Shown here piece by piece: positions 47,671 through 61,898 of a stretch of DNA of 64,000 bases; the first letter of the stretch is position 1, and each line of letters starts with the position of its first letter. This stretch comes from Lethocerus indicus (lineage: Eukaryota > Arthropoda > Insecta > Hemiptera > Belostomatidae). Under the pieces are notes generated by a model. That model ran no database searches. It had not been told where the DNA came from and was given only the letters and a program-made list of their open reading frames with translations. Location: positions 47,922,443 to 47,986,442 of the forward strand of contig JACDQD010000001.1 of assembly GCA_019843655.1 (NCBI GenBank), given 5' to 3'. Made by a program: the position numbers and the translations under genes.

Positions 47671-50600
47671 TAATAAGTATTAAATAATAAAAATCATTTA
47701 ATGTAGTTTTTTCGAAATTTAGTTTCTTTTTATTTAAAAAAAATTAAGAAATGTTTTTTAGTAAGAAATAAAGAATTATTTGCATTTTTATTAGGCTTGA
47801 AATCGGAATATTTCAATCCAAGAACTTGAAGATTAATTAAAATATGAGCTTTTGAAAAATTCCCGCACGACGTTATTAACTGATGATATCCCTTGGGTGC
47901 GTTTCGTTTTATCTGGCGATTTAAAATAATTGTCCGCGTTTAATACATTCGATAGCGCACGATCGTTTTTCCGATAGTGCTTCAAATCAACCTCTGTTTC
48001 AATTAAATCTTATTAAAACCTCGCGCCGTGGATTCCATGTTTGTTGTTATTGTATAAATCAAGAATATATTTCGTACGCTCGATAATATCAATTTTTAAA
48101 TTTAATTTGGCAGTTGGTATACGTTGTATATATTTTTTGGAGAGTAATTCACCCTGTAATATAATAAGGATTTCCGCAGTCCGAATCAAACAAATAATAA
48201 GTATCAGAATTTGGAAAAGAATATCGTTTCTAAATCCGAAGGCTTTAAAATGATAAATGTTGATGATAATATTGGTCTAAAGCGTTTTAACTTATTATTC
48301 CATGTTTCTCTACTTCCATGTTGTATCGTCTATTTTGTACAATATACTATACCATTTATATCTCTTGAGGAAAGGCTGAAGGGAATGGAGAGATGGCGAG
48401 AGAGGAAGAATTGGATGGAGTACTAACGGACTGCAGAATAGACTTCGGGACGGCGGTGAGCGCTTTTTGAGAACTTTCGGACAACGCGGAAACGGTTGTC
48501 TGGAAAGTGGAGCACATTAGGGCGTTACACATAAATTCTTCTTACTCCTAAGAATCCTTTCTCGGATATAAAAAGCTCTAATCCATGTATCCGATTAATC
48601 AAAGTGTTGGCGACATTCCGGTCGGTATTTTTTTGGTTTTTGTCGGCTTCTAACTCCTTGAACTTTCAAATCGTAAGTCGCCTACCTAGTAGCGGCGTTT
48701 CTCGTCTCATTTTTACGCTTTATTGAATAGCGGACGACTGTACAAAACCTCCGCAGCCATGTTTTCCATAAACTGATGCAATTTCTCGCGCGTTGATATT
48801 TATATTTTAATATTGAAAACCCTTTCCCAATTTTCGGAGCATTCACCTTATCCCGGAGCCGCAAATGAATGTGGAACGATTACGCGGACGCCGAGCTGCA
48901 ATATCTGTGTTGGGCGGGCAAAATACAATCGCGAAGCTCTCGCTCGTTTTCATCTAATAGTGCCGAATGGATGATTCGGCTTCAAGGTCCCCACGGGCTT
49001 TTAAATTGACGTCGGGCCGCTGAGTAGGTCTGTTCATTCTCAAAAAGAAATGAAATGAGCGCGTGAAACCTGCACGCAACCGAAGTGAAAGTTCTCAAGT
49101 TTTTATACACGCGGTTTTATCGAATTATTGCATTAATAACAACGAGCACGAGGAATGAAAGGAAACAGTGAATCTTACGAAGGTAGTAGCATTAAATGCT
49201 AAAGAAAATGCCGAATCCGAATTAAAGTTTTTGAAAACAAATTTAAAATTATCGAATAAAATACCTTCTAGCTTTAATTTTTATTAAAAATTCAAATATC
49301 AGTAATCAGATTTGGCACAATTGGTCTGTGTTAGCTAAAATATCTTTAGCCACTCAAATCTTCGGTAGGCCCCCCGCAGTTTTTTTTCTAGTAGTGCGCC
49401 ATTCTTGAAATGAACATTGTTGCGTGTGTCGTGCGATGTTGAAAACAAACCTTTCAATCTCTCGTGTCGCTTGCAAATTGTTGGTACCCTCCCGAAAGAA
49501 GTTTCACTTCAAAAACGATTTGAGCCTAAGGTAAAATAAGGAGAGGGGGGGGGGAGTTGCCGTGGGACAATTTCTTCGGACGCCGACGAAGCCGAAAAAG
49601 GGTTTCCTTTTTTATTTTTTCGAAAGTTCTTATTTTCTTTCACCGTGCACTGGGTTTCAGGAACGGGCTGATTAGCGTCAGCTAGGTTAGGACCGGACGC
49701 GTCCCAACGATATTCTAGGTTTATTTTTAAGCCTCCAACTCTAGCCACCGGCTAAGAAACTGCTTATCGGCTTCCGGGCACAATCTTATCTCACCTATAT
49801 ACAGAATTAACTGCGATAAATACAGCGTTGTGACGGTCCGAATAGTGCCCAGCCAAACTGGCTCGAGCTGTGTTCGTATAATTACATATTTCCGACCGAT
49901 ATTGGTATCTATACCATTATGCTATATCTATCTACTGGAAAGTAAAATAAAAATTGATTGACCCGGCTGAAAGCTTCTTTCCAAAAGAAAATCGTTGGTA
50001 CTCCTTACCCTGAACAGTCGGCATTTGATGATCTGTATGCGATATCGAACACCACTCTGATCATTATGAAAGAGTCAGTACTTCAGTCATCTTAGTAACA
50101 CAAATTAAGGATGATTACTAACAGATAAGATATAAAACATTGTTAGTTGAATAATTTTAAGAATAATAAAAAGAAGGACTATTCCTTCTTATAATCGCAC
50201 TAATCCTCGCAGGCCTGTTAAAATAGGAAAACAGGTTATTTTTACAGAAAGACACGAGACAAAAACAAATTCCCGGAAAGAGAATTTTTATTTGGGCGCT
50301 GGCAGTTTGAAAACTCGCTGCTAGATAGCGCACCGATACGAGAGCAGTTAGCGACAGCCTTAATTGGGAAAAATTTAATTTTTAATTACGCATTGCAAGA
50401 CTTAAAAGATTCATTTATTCGCAAAAATGAGAAATCGGCGGATATTTTAAAATTTCAACCTTTCGGGTACGAAAATTGTTTCTCGTTCCGATTTCTGGAA
50501 TTACCAGCGCCCGAATGAACATTCTGCGTACAGTGCTCCCCCTGTCGTTTTTTTCCCGAAAATCCACCATCTTCTAGCGATTTTTAACATTAAAAGCTCG

Positions 50601-51518
50601 ATATATAGTGGCTACGTTTACAATGGATAGTAAATCTAAAGATTATGCAAATATTTTTATGAACGAGTAGAATTGATTTTTGAAGTAAAATATGTTTTAT
50701 TCGACAAATAATTAATTATAAACGATCAAATACAGTGTTTACATCAATGATTATATAGTATATATAAAATGAAAGATATGCAAATAATATATGCTTTATA
50801 TATCCCCAGGAAGGAACCGTACACATGTTTTCATTAACAGGTGACTGGGATAAGCGATTCACGTGTGCCACGTAAGTCTTGAGGGCAAGCGAGCAGCTGT
50901 CGTGCTGATAATAATGATGGCCATAAATTGTGCCAACTGAAAACTGTAATAAATTAAAAACACCAATTTGATAGTATGGATTTACAATGCCAAATTCACC
51001 AGTGTTACAATAAACAAACAGACATAATAATATATAAATTAAAGCATAAATAATAAACCCGTATATAGTAATACGGTTTTGACAACAAATACAGTGTGAA
51101 ATAAATATAACTGCTGATAGGTTTGTATTGATTTTGCTTCATGAGTTTTATTCAACACGGTTGTAAAATAAAACTCCATTTCCGAAAAGAAAAATCATAT
51201 ATGAAATAGTGCTTATATAGCGCAATTATGCATTCGCCGTTATGCGCTAAAATAGGATTTTATTTAAGATGTCTACAATCTTGCATTATTAACAGATAAT
51301 GGGGTGTATTCAGAAGGAATACTATTGGCTAATAGAGCAATAGTGTATCCACCCTAGAGTGGAAACGAATCCTTTAAAATAACAAAAGAACTGTTTAGAA
51401 AATTGGTTGCCCTCCTGCGTGTCAATATCAACGACATAGGAAGCGGGGCGTGCCTGGGAGTATGTGTCACTTCATTAGTCACTCCTCCAACCACGTAGTT
51501 TTATTTCTGTCCCGCAAC

Positions 51519-51521
<3 letters not shown>

Positions 51522-51569
<48 letters not shown>
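51522..51569. repeat. (AT)n microsatellite
   Basis: A pure TA dinucleotide run. Confidence 0.94.
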
Positions 51570-51573
<4 letters not shown>

Positions 51574-53379
51574 TGTGCGGATTTATAGTGATTGCAATAG
51601 CGCGTAATTTATGCATTTTGTGCTGCTGCTATTTGCTCGTTTCGAAAGGTCGAAAATTTACCACCCAACGGAAACGCATCCTTAATTACAATTAATTACA
51701 AGAGCCCGCCAATGAAACGGAATCGCACGTCATGGGACGGGAGTTAGATTTTGAAAATTATCTCCAAATAGATCTCCAAAATTTTCATTTCCGGAACGAA
51801 AAACTGTCTCGCCCGAACAACCGGTTGAGGTTGGCCGAAACCTTCTGTTAATGGTCATCCATTAGTGCGAGTTAATGGAATTCAGAGTGACCGATTTCGC
51901 CCTTCTTGGAATATTCCACTGTTGGGAATTCTCGGCTGGGTAATATTTAATATGACTGGAAATTTCATATCGAGAGAAGAAAATTAATAAGAAGTTAAAC
52001 TTGTTGAAAAACAGTTAAACTTGATAAACCGCTTATCACTGTCAGGTCTTACAATTTAATTTTCGACTTTCAGCACTCGGCGGGTGATCCTTACGCAAAT
52101 AGGCAGTACGCAAAGGCGTGCATAAGTTTCAGATATTTCAATACTATTTACTTTCATTTTTCTCGAAGGTTAAAGACTTTTTAGTTTCCGTCCATTTCTC
52201 CTTGTCCGAACGACCGTTGTTTACGCGGCCCGGTGTAAATAGCTGCCAGCCGATTAACATTTAACGCATATAAACGGCATATAAATAATGTACAAATAAT
52301 ATAAATTTAGCGAGACAGACTGGTATGGCGTAATTATATGGTGGTTTTTCTTTCTTTTTTCAACGTTTCATTTCAAAATGGCGGAATGTCCGCGAAGCCG
52401 GAACACAGTCTGAAACGACAGATCTGTCTCAAACTCCGAGCGAATTCGGTTTCATTCCCAAACCTGCGGTTAAACCGACTCCGCGTGCGTAAATCGTATT
52501 GACGAAATACGATGGCGGCCATTTTGTAGTTTTAAAAAATGTCCCATTTGCAATATAACTGCATATATACAGAGCTGTATAAAAACAATTCATTCCGCAA
52601 TTCGTAGTTATAATTATAAAGGTAAAAAAGAAAAACAAATACCGGAGAGTCAATCCGTTATTTAACAAGTATAATATTGCAATATAAGTAGAGATATCGT
52701 CAATGTCGATACGGGCCGTGAACAATGAAATTTAAACATTCGGGCGAAAATGTTCCCTCCGGTTTCTACTGCCGGTCGTCGGACATAGGAGCGCGGGCCG
52801 CCTCTGCCTCCCACCGGCTTTATAACTTATTTAGATTCGACGCACAGAGCCAGCACCGAATCAATAACAAAGGAAATTATTGAGAGGCATCCAGTGGCCG
52901 CGGACAGAGCGATCCACCTCGTCCCGCTCCGGTAACACTTTTCCCCGATAACGACAGACGACGATTCCTCTATTCGAACGGGGAGAAATCGGATTCGAGA
53001 CATCTCGTTATGCGAGCAATCTCGAATGTCGAATTGGTTCGCTCGAGTTTTCGCCGAACAAATCTTCTACGACCCGAGCCGACTTAATTACACGTAATGT
53101 TACCGCTGGACGTGTCCTTTCTCAAGTCGATACCTAGTCGGAATGCAAATACCGGAAGTTTGACACCGTCCGCGATTTATGGCTGTTTATTTTTCTTCCC
53201 TTTCGACGCTCCACTCCCCCCATCCGGCTCTGACATAACAGGCTGCGACTGACTACTCGACGCTATCTATTCGCGGAACTGCGCTCCCAGCCGACGCGAT
53301 TTTTCCCCCTAGCAGATAATGAAATCCAATAAAATGCCAGCTAATAAAAGTGACGACCGAACGCGAGTTCCCCCTGGCT

Positions 53380-53690
53380 TTAAACTCGGTCTGGCCTTAA
53401 ATCCTCATTAACCGACATTAGTCAGAAATTGGTGTTAAAGCGCTTAAAACTGGGCCTGAGACTGTTAGTCGAGCGCTAAAACTGGCTTCAAAGCAGGCTC
53501 CGAAATTTGTAGTCGGAAGCAAACACTCAGCCCTCAATTGGTATCCCTTTCCTAAAACTGAGCCCGAAACTGGATTCACGCGCTAAAACTAACCCGAAAC
53601 TGGTATTCGGACACCAGTACTCGGTACGAAACCGGAATTCAAGCTCTAAAATGGCCCCTAAACTGGTATTGAAGCTAGATTGCTTCAACT
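53380..53690. repeat. Degenerate minisatellite, unit about 40-50 bp
   Basis: Recurring phrases such as 'gcgctaaaactgg', 'cccgaaactggtattcgg' and 'ctctaaaatggcccctaaac' repeat at irregular intervals with substitutions. The open minus-strand frame over it (53527-53748) is a by-product of the repeat. Confidence 0.6.
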
Positions 53691-54651
53691 GATTGGCTTT
53701 CGAACGCGGGAGGGAACAATAACGAGGAAGAATTGTTCCAACTTTCATTATTCGATGTCAACAGACACAGTACAAACACGGATTGATCGCATTCATTGAA
53801 CGTTATAAAACCATATATTAAAACATAAATTAAGGTAGTATTGAACTATTAATATTACTTATTAATGTCTATTTATTTTAATTATAAATAGTGTCATAGA
53901 TGCTACAGCTCAAAGTTATTTATTATAAATAATGAATCTAAAATTTGTCGAGCGTATCGAGGCTCTATAAAACCGTAGCACTCTTCAGTTATCGTATCGA
54001 GCAATATATGGCCAGTGTATGCTGGCAATAGAACCGTAAATGGCGACTTAGCGACACTGTATGCTGTGCCCGATTGGATTTGGAATGTCCGGGCAAACAA
54101 TTTTATCAGTGTCCACATTGGGGATTTTATCGGTGTATCTTAAAATCGATAAAATACGGACATGGGCCGCGGCGCATCGTTATCATACCCGGCCAACTTC
54201 GCACGCTCCCTTTATTATAATTCCCGCTGCACTATAAACAACATAGATAAAATCTATCCGAATATCCTAAATATCCTCGAGGTTATAATCGGTCCACATT
54301 GTTCGTGAGGTTGTATTTAACGTTATACGTCCCAATTTAAACATTAAATATAGATTAATTCAAATTTTCAACTATAATTTCTGTGTTTGGAATATACTGT
54401 TCCGATCTATATATAGTTCACTTTTGTTCTATTTATCCGAGGAACATATACGACTATGATATTCTGGTTTACAACCCCTTCGGTACTTGTAATTTTAACA
54501 ACAGGGGGGCAGTTAGAAGAGATGTACCACTTCACCTCCCATATCCCTTATCGCACGTTTATTTACATTGTATGAATACAGCGGGCAGACCAATATATCG
54601 GCAGTACTATCTGACCACAGAGAGTAACACACGTTTTCTTCATTCGTTCCT

Positions 54652-54654
<3 letters not shown>

Positions 54655-54713
<59 letters not shown>

Positions 54714-54725
54714 TATAAATGCGTA

Positions 54726-54810
<85 letters not shown>
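54655..54810. repeat. Two long (AT)n tracts with a short interruption
   Basis: AT runs at about 54655-54710 and 54730-54810, separated by about 20 bp containing 'aaatgcgtag'. These are the longest pure AT tracts in the window. Confidence 0.95.
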
Positions 54811-54813
<3 letters not shown>

Positions 54814-54894
54814 AATATCATATTAATTATATATAATTTTGTAGGTTTTAACCATTAATTACCAATTTTAATTTCCATCCCAACACTTATCTAT

Positions 54895-54976
54895 CTATGG
54901 TTATTCCGTTTATTTTTGTTTATTTCTGGATATTTCCGGTTATTTCTGGATGCTTCCGGATGTTTCCGGATATTTG
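54895..54976. repeat. Short tandem repeat, unit about 10-11 bp
   Basis: Repeats of a 'tttccggatat' / 'tttctggatat' motif with variants. Confidence 0.7.
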
Positions 54977-56221
54977 AGGGAGAATGAGAGGGTGAGGGAG
55001 AGATATTGGGACTCAGTATTTACTTCAAATGTTTACGATGGTGTTTAATAAGGGCTGTAGACTTTCTAGGACGCGCTTTTCAGTCGAGTTTCTGTTTATC
55101 AAAGGGCGGGGGTAACAGTTATAAAGTTAATTATTAATATATAAAAATTTCCAGTGTCCTACACTACCGGTTGGATGAAACCTGGATGTCAGAAATGGAG
55201 GCCTCGGGGTCAAAATGGTGTGGCCTCTCTAGCATTACCGATTGTTACAAGTTCCTACTTTCGTCAGCGATTTATATTCACGTTAAGTTCATTTTAATAA
55301 CTTTAAAATTGCATTTTTACGTAGCTTATCGGTAATACCGATGAATAAAATAAAACACCCGACCCTCTCATTAAAAAATGCTAACAAAATATCATCTTTC
55401 TCACTTTAAATCTATACTTATTAAATATTCTTATTTCTTTACGGATATTTATGTACTGGTGGCCCTAGAAAAATATCGTGTATCAAAAAAAATTAAGGCT
55501 CTTTAAAATGTTTCCAGTTTAATATGTATAAGCGTGAACTTTTTTAAGCGAAGTGGCTTTTTAGCTTCTAAAGTTTGCCTAACCCTGTGTAACCCCGTAC
55601 AAAGTTTACTCAGCCAAATAATTATTGATATTGGCTACTGGCGTTGAGTATAGTCGTCATTTGCCTTTGAGCGTCATGTGAGCACTTCTCGCGCTGCATC
55701 CAATTGTTATTGGACAATCAAGTATTTTCACAAGTGTCCAGATAACGGGCATTGTTCTGTCTCGAGTGTCCGCCTCGAACATAATCCAGTTCTCAGTGTG
55801 TCGCTCTCCCTTTCTCGCTCCAATTAATTCCAAGTTTACAATTCTCAACGTTTTCAAGGATCTCGATACGTTTGTGAATCGGAACCGATCGGTGTTAAAA
55901 TCCAATCGGTGTTTTGTCCTCGACTCTTGTCTAATTGAAATACCGTTTCTTGACGAATACCTTTTGTCCGCCCGAATTGAGAGTCCGTCCGCGGTGAAAA
56001 ATAATTAAATACTCGAAAAACGTGTTATCGATAAAAAAATACAAGCATTTTAAAAGGCCAAACCGTCAAATATTAGCAAAATTCGAACGTTACAATTTAA
56101 AGAAATAACCGGCGCATCCGGTGTGGCCTCCGACCTCACCCTAAATACAGATGTCGAAGTCCCGTTTGTACGAGAATATAACTAATTTCACTCCCCAATT
56201 TCACACAGTCATAATGTTATT

Positions 56222-56375
56222 TTGATGAAAAATACCGCTGAAAAATTGAAAAGAAATAACGCTTAAAACTGAAAAAAAAAATCAACCCGAAGACTGAAAA
56301 ATAACGCCGAAAAGTGAAAAAAGATTGATGCCGATAACTGAAAAATAACTCTGAAGACTGAAATATAGTGAAAAG
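56222..56375. repeat. Minisatellite with 'ctgaaaaataacgccgaa' unit, copy 1
   Basis: Units of about 20 bp combining 'actgaaaaataac' and 'gccgaa', with variable spacing. The same unit forms the array at 59018-59300, 2.7 kb away. Confidence 0.7.
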
Positions 56376-56525
56376 TGGTTTAATGATAACTTCCCAACGT
56401 TTTAAGAAAATCTGGATGCATTCCTGAAGTTGCAGGATTCGGATTCTGCGGTAGCCGTCGGTTCGTTTCGGAAACGGTCGACATTTTAACATACCTGTTT
56501 TGTGCTCTGCGAAGGGTTGGAATAA

Positions 56526-56830
56526 CGTAGATTTCGTGTGTTTCTGTCTCCTCCCGCTGGTTCGGTCTTTTGCTAGATCGGTTTCGGCCGCTCGCCGTCT
56601 TCAGTAGCGGTGTTAGCCACTGTTGGCACTTTGGATGTTTTTCGGGGACCCTCACTGCACTGTACTTCACCAGTCTACAAGTACCGTGTACTGTGCCAGT
56701 GACAGTGACATCCAGAAAGAGCCAAAGTGCCAAAAGTGACTAACACCGCTACTGAAGATGGCGAGCGGCCGAAACCGCTCTACCAAAATACCGAACCAGC
56801 GGGAGGAGACAGAAGCACACGAAATCTACG
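56526..56830. mobile_element. Foldback element with 109-bp inverted arms
   Basis: The left arm 56526-56634 and right arm 56722-56830 are reverse complements at high identity, sharing 'gtagatttcgtgtg', 'ctgtctcctcccgctggttc', 'tttcggccgctcgcc' and 'agtagcggtgtta'. The 87-bp centre encodes nothing. Arms this long with no coding centre fit a foldback or long-inverted-end MITE. The arm is related to the 128-bp tandem unit at 47348-47670. Confidence 0.85.
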
Positions 56831-57213
56831 GTCGAAATTTTTTTTTTGGTAACGACTTATTGGGGGACTTACCGAAGGTCCGCGAATAGCCGCGCTCGGC
56901 TCTTAATTGGCGACATTATCTAGAGGCTACATTTAACTATTGGGCCGTCTGTAGACGATGTCCCCTCCCTCCCCACTATTCTAACGTCAGAGCCGCTTTC
57001 TTATCGTAGCCCTCCGTTCTGTTTTGGCTATTTCTCAGAGTTATTCGGGACTGTTATGAAATACCAGTCCATGATGTGAAACATGACCGCGATAGGCCGA
57101 CTGACAAATACGGAACGGTTTGCAAAACATGAAGTGGCCGTTTAACATAATACCTACCTCCCAGTCCAAAAACAATGACGCCCCAAAATACCAAAACAAG
57201 GACAGAACATATA

Positions 57214-57215
57214 AC

Positions 57216-57283
<68 letters not shown>

Positions 57284-57314
57284 GTTTGCCGTATATATAT
57301 ATACGGCAAACCAT
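57214..57314. repeat. (TA)n(CA)n microsatellite followed by a perfect 34-bp palindrome
   Basis: A TA run and a CA run (to 57280) are followed by a self-complementary sequence at 57281-57314, starting atggtttgccgta and ending tacggcaaaccat around a short TA centre. The palindrome has no mismatches. Confidence 0.93.
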
Positions 57315-59017
57315 ACAGCCATTTTGTATCCGATTTCGTATATCCTACGCCATTGCTAATTTTAAAGCAATTTTCGTACCCCGATTATGAGAGCGCCGAC
57401 AAAATTAAATTCGTTATCTTGTGAAGGGCCCTTATTATATATTATTATCTCATTCTGTGTCGATTTCAATTTATTATAACTATATTTATTAACTCGGTTA
57501 ATATCGGCCGGAGTCGTTAATCGTGTTTACACACGGTATAAGTTTCTTCTTCCTGTTTGGCTTAATACAATCGCAAATGATATTTGCGATATACCACAAA
57601 TGTCGTTTATACAAAACATACCGAAAAATATATATAAGGAAATTTTTTTTAGAGTTTGTTTTAGAAAGTCCAGTCTGGAACGTTGGGTGTGAATCATCCG
57701 ATGTAATATTTTTCCTCGTTCGTCAATGCATTCCATTCGGCTCCTGCGGGTTTATCGCGGGAATTACCTGATGGGGAATGATTAAAAAACAAAAATTAAA
57801 TATTGCGAAAGTGAGCCTTCAGCGGGTTTTATTACCCGATCGGCGGGCGGCGAATGATTTTCGGGACACTTGTGAGGGACTAGAGGGACACCGGTTATCG
57901 GCTTATCGCCCAAATGTCTAGTAGAGAAGGCCGAACTGCCGTGTCCATTTCCTCGCGGTACTTTTCCCCCTCAAAAGCATTTTTCCCGTTCCGAGCGAAG
58001 GCCGATTTTAGAAGTAACAAGACTCGGGATGGCCGGAGTTCGAGCCCACCGGTGACGCGCGTACAATTCAGTTTTGGTTTTCTTTTATCGCCGTTTCTTC
58101 GAATTTATTTTTATTCCAAACGATCCGGTGCCGATACGTCGTTTCCGAGTTCGGGGAATTTGTGAAATATTTTCCGTAGGGAAAACCTAGATGTACTCGA
58201 AAGTCGGACTGTGGACCGACGGCAGGCTCCTTTTCATCGTCGGATCGAGTTACCGCGTTTGGGTTCGATTCTTTTTTTTTTTATTTAAAAATCGAGCTAA
58301 TCCCTAATAATAGTGATCGACAAACAGTCGGGCGGCTCGCGGGGATATTTTTACGTTAAAATGAATACCAGCCCGCTTACATTTTATAGTTCTTCCCAAT
58401 TTATAGTAACAAAGAAGCTATTTGTAGCGATAAATATTTTTAGAAACGTGTGTGACGAATAGGACGCTGTAGCCGGTCGCATATTCGGAGAGTGTGCCGA
58501 CCCCCGTCTTCGGTGTACCTGGGGAAAATCCGACCGCGAGGTTAAATCGATGGCGGACTCGGTTGTAAATTAAACTCGGGCTTTTCCTCAAATTCCGGGA
58601 AGCCGGCCGGAGCGTTGGCGCAACCTGGCACCGTTCCGTTTCTCGGAAAGAAAATGTCGGAGAACCGGTCCCGCCGGTGGAAGAGAACAACCTCGCCCGT
58701 GAATCACGCCTCGCCTGATCCCGCTCGCTAATTGCTCCTCCGATATCTCATTTCGTCTAGTTCTCTCCCTGCTCTCCGGCACCGTCCGTCCGCGCAAATG
58801 CCGAAAAGGAAGAGGGCCCACTTTCCTCCACTCGTGAATAATACGAGCCGGCAAAACGAGCCTCCGCCCGACGCCCCCCCCCCTCCCACCGCGCTCTTCC
58901 TCAAACACGCGGTTACACGTATCCCCCAGCCGCCTTCACTCATCCCAGTGACTCACTTTTTATTTAGCCCCCTCTGGACGTTCCCCTATCTCCACTGGAG
59001 AAAACTACTGCCGATAA

Positions 59018-59300
59018 ACGAAAATAACGCGGAAAACAGAAAAAAACGACGCTTGGTACAAACAAATAACGTACAAAACTGACAAACGAAAAAGGCAACT
59101 GGAAAATGACGCTGAAAAATGAAAAAAGACTAACGCTGAAAAATGAAAAAATGTTGAAAAATAAAGGTAATGGTTCTGAAAACTGACAAAAATAACATCG
59201 ATAACTGAAAAGTAACTGAAAGAACGCCGAAAGCAGAAAAATAAGGCCGGAAACTCAGACGTAACGGTGAAATATAACGCCGAAGACTGAAAAATAAAAT
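59018..59300. repeat. Minisatellite with 'ctgaaaaataacgccgaa' unit, copy 2
   Basis: Same unit type as 56222-56375: 'acgctgaaaaatgaaaaa', 'aacgccgaaagcagaaaaat' and 'aacgccgaagactgaaaaat', with irregular spacing. Confidence 0.7.
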
Positions 59301-59481
59301 ATAACAGGAGTGTTTTGTGTATTGTTTACACAAAGAAAACCTGTACCGCTTGCTGAGACTCGAACAATTATCTTCACGAGTCGTTGATTACATTGATTAC
59401 ACAGCGATATCAACTAAGTGATTCGTCATATTCAATTTAAATGAAATTTAAAACCGGTTGGTACATTTAGGCGGGGTCGAA

Positions 59482-59483
<2 letters not shown>

Positions 59484-59538
<55 letters not shown>
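59484..59538. repeat. (AT)n microsatellite
   Basis: A pure TA dinucleotide run. Confidence 0.95.
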
Positions 59539-59540
<2 letters not shown>

Positions 59541-61830
59541 TTCGTCAGAACCACCCGAATGTTGTTTCTCAAAGTTTCCTGTTTCTATTTCTGATAATTA
59601 TTCCAAAGCCCCGGCATGTGCATTGACAGAGCGGGTAATTTGGCAGGGACAGACTTCGGAGATCTTCTAGGCGATTGGTATTTAAAAAAGGAACGTCCCG
59701 AACTGGCTCGGAGCGCGACAAACGGGACGGCTAGGGTTTATGCGATCCGAATATCCGCCGGGGTGGATATAGGCCGAAACGAGGGTTGAATATTGAGATA
59801 AGAAGCCGCCATTATAAACGCCGCGTTATCAGGGCCAGATATCGATGCGGGAGGAGTGCACTAAAGTTATTAATGTAACGCTGTATTACTATCGCAATGC
59901 TATTGAGGACGGGGACAAAACAATTAGGATATATTAAGTTTAAAATATTTAAGGTGATAATCGTGTCGGAGAAAATTATTTAAATCTATCTAGAGATGTA
60001 ACGCATGTAAAATTCGATTGGAACTGAAAATTCGGACTCGAATTTGCCCTTTCCCCCCTTCCCGGGTATCAACCACTTCCTTCATATTAATCGTAATAGT
60101 ATTTATATTGTGTTACGGACCTTCGTGTAAATTTATTCGGCGACGAAACCTACTTTTTCATTTTTTCTCCCGGAAGCTTTTCGGACGTGGGGATTCGCGG
60201 CGGGAGAAACCGACGGTCCACCCTCGATGAGGGACGAATGAAAGGTTGATGAACCGGCAGTCTTGAGAGCACAACTTTCACACATTTCTAGGACGGAGAA
60301 TCGAAGGAAAAAATGACTCGATGACACCGGGTATCCGGCCGAACAAACGCGTTTTATCGTTATAAAGTGATTTAAACGACTGCTACATCGCGATAGCGAG
60401 AAACTGAAACCGCATTTTTTAGAATCCGAGCTCTCCCCGTTTTAACCCTTCGGGTAAATTTACGAGTCTTACGAGTCCGACGCCTAATTCGAATTAAAGT
60501 CGTAAGGAAGGTAAGTAGTAGTTTAATTTATACAAATCTTGTAGTACTCTGTACCTATATCGCTAGAATAGACGAATATTTACATTAAATCCTTTTTTTC
60601 CTCAGTGCTTGCGTAGAGCAATCGGCTTGTCACCGTTACGCGCTTTACATTCAATCTATTACTTCTAAATCCCACCATCGGATAGATTCTGCTCCGTGGA
60701 CATACTATCTGCCGAGAAATCAGTACCCGAGATGTTATATTCGTATACAGAAATAAAAACGTTTTTTGTTTTTTTAGACGAATATTTAAGAAATTTCGTT
60801 GCCTCTTTGGGCCGAGGAAAGTGGCCCGTTTTAGGTTGACGACGTGCCCACGTTGGCCGCCATCAATTAATGCAATTTGCGGGAGATCTGTAGAATGGCG
60901 GCGACCGATCTCCGTCCGTTTTGAATTGTGCGTCCGAGGAACGGAGAAAAGGGACGACAGAGGAAGCCACCTTGGGGGGTTTGAGCACACATGGCCCTGC
61001 ACTTGGACCGGCCTCGCGTCCAACGCCCTAAACACTAACACGGTCGATATTATCCTAGTCTCTCTATACTGACACTTTCGACGCCGTCTATAACGGCCGG
61101 CTGGACCTGTGGACGCTCTATTTGTTAACTAAATAGTGGGCCAGATGAATAATGAAAGTACGCCATAAATGGAAGATTTAAAAACAAAATCATTCGGTCT
61201 TAAGAGAGACCGGTTTTTTCGTATCATTCTCCATTCTGGTCGGCACCTATGAAAGTTCGTAATAAAGAATAAGCTAGACCCGTTAGACCTGGTAAGACAT
61301 CCCTGTTTTTTTCTTTTCAATTATCTAGTCTGTAAGTGTGAAAGTTTGACTCATAATTTTAACCTGGCCTAACCTAGAAAATGAACAAGAGTGAAGTATG
61401 AAAGGATGTTATGAATGGGCGTCTTAAAGGAAATATAGAAAACCCCGTAAAATCACAAATAATGGAATTCATGCTTTCGTTTTGGGGTCGGAGAGGTTGG
61501 AACATCTTCGCTCCTTCTATTAGCCGAGTTAATTTTTTTTCAGTTCATCCTCTTTTCTGTGAAACTTTCACCGATGTCACCAAACGCTTTAAAATTCGAA
61601 TAGCGTACCGAGGTTTCGTAAACATAACCTTCTGGTTCTTTAACCTTATATATTATTATTTAATTATTTTCGCAGTGGCGAGAGTGCACACAGGACGCTG
61701 TGCGTAGATGATAAAGTCGGCACAATTGGTAAAAAAATGCAAACTGTTTTTCCTACTGAAATTCGAAATGCTCCATTCTGATGTGTCCCGTGAACCTAGT
61801 GTGAATGAAATTAAATGGAAGGAAATTAGT

Positions 61831-61831
61831 G

Positions 61832-61893
<62 letters not shown>
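61831..61893. repeat. (AT)n microsatellite
   Basis: A TA run with one early 'ac' interruption and a 'acatatgtatgtat' tail. Confidence 0.94.

Positions 61894-61898
<5 letters not shown>

Noticed and set aside
60580..61041. 153-codon minus-strand ORF as a gene
   Set aside because: It begins at GTG with no ATG until late, shows no domain I recognise, and lies in stop-poor CpG-rich DNA.
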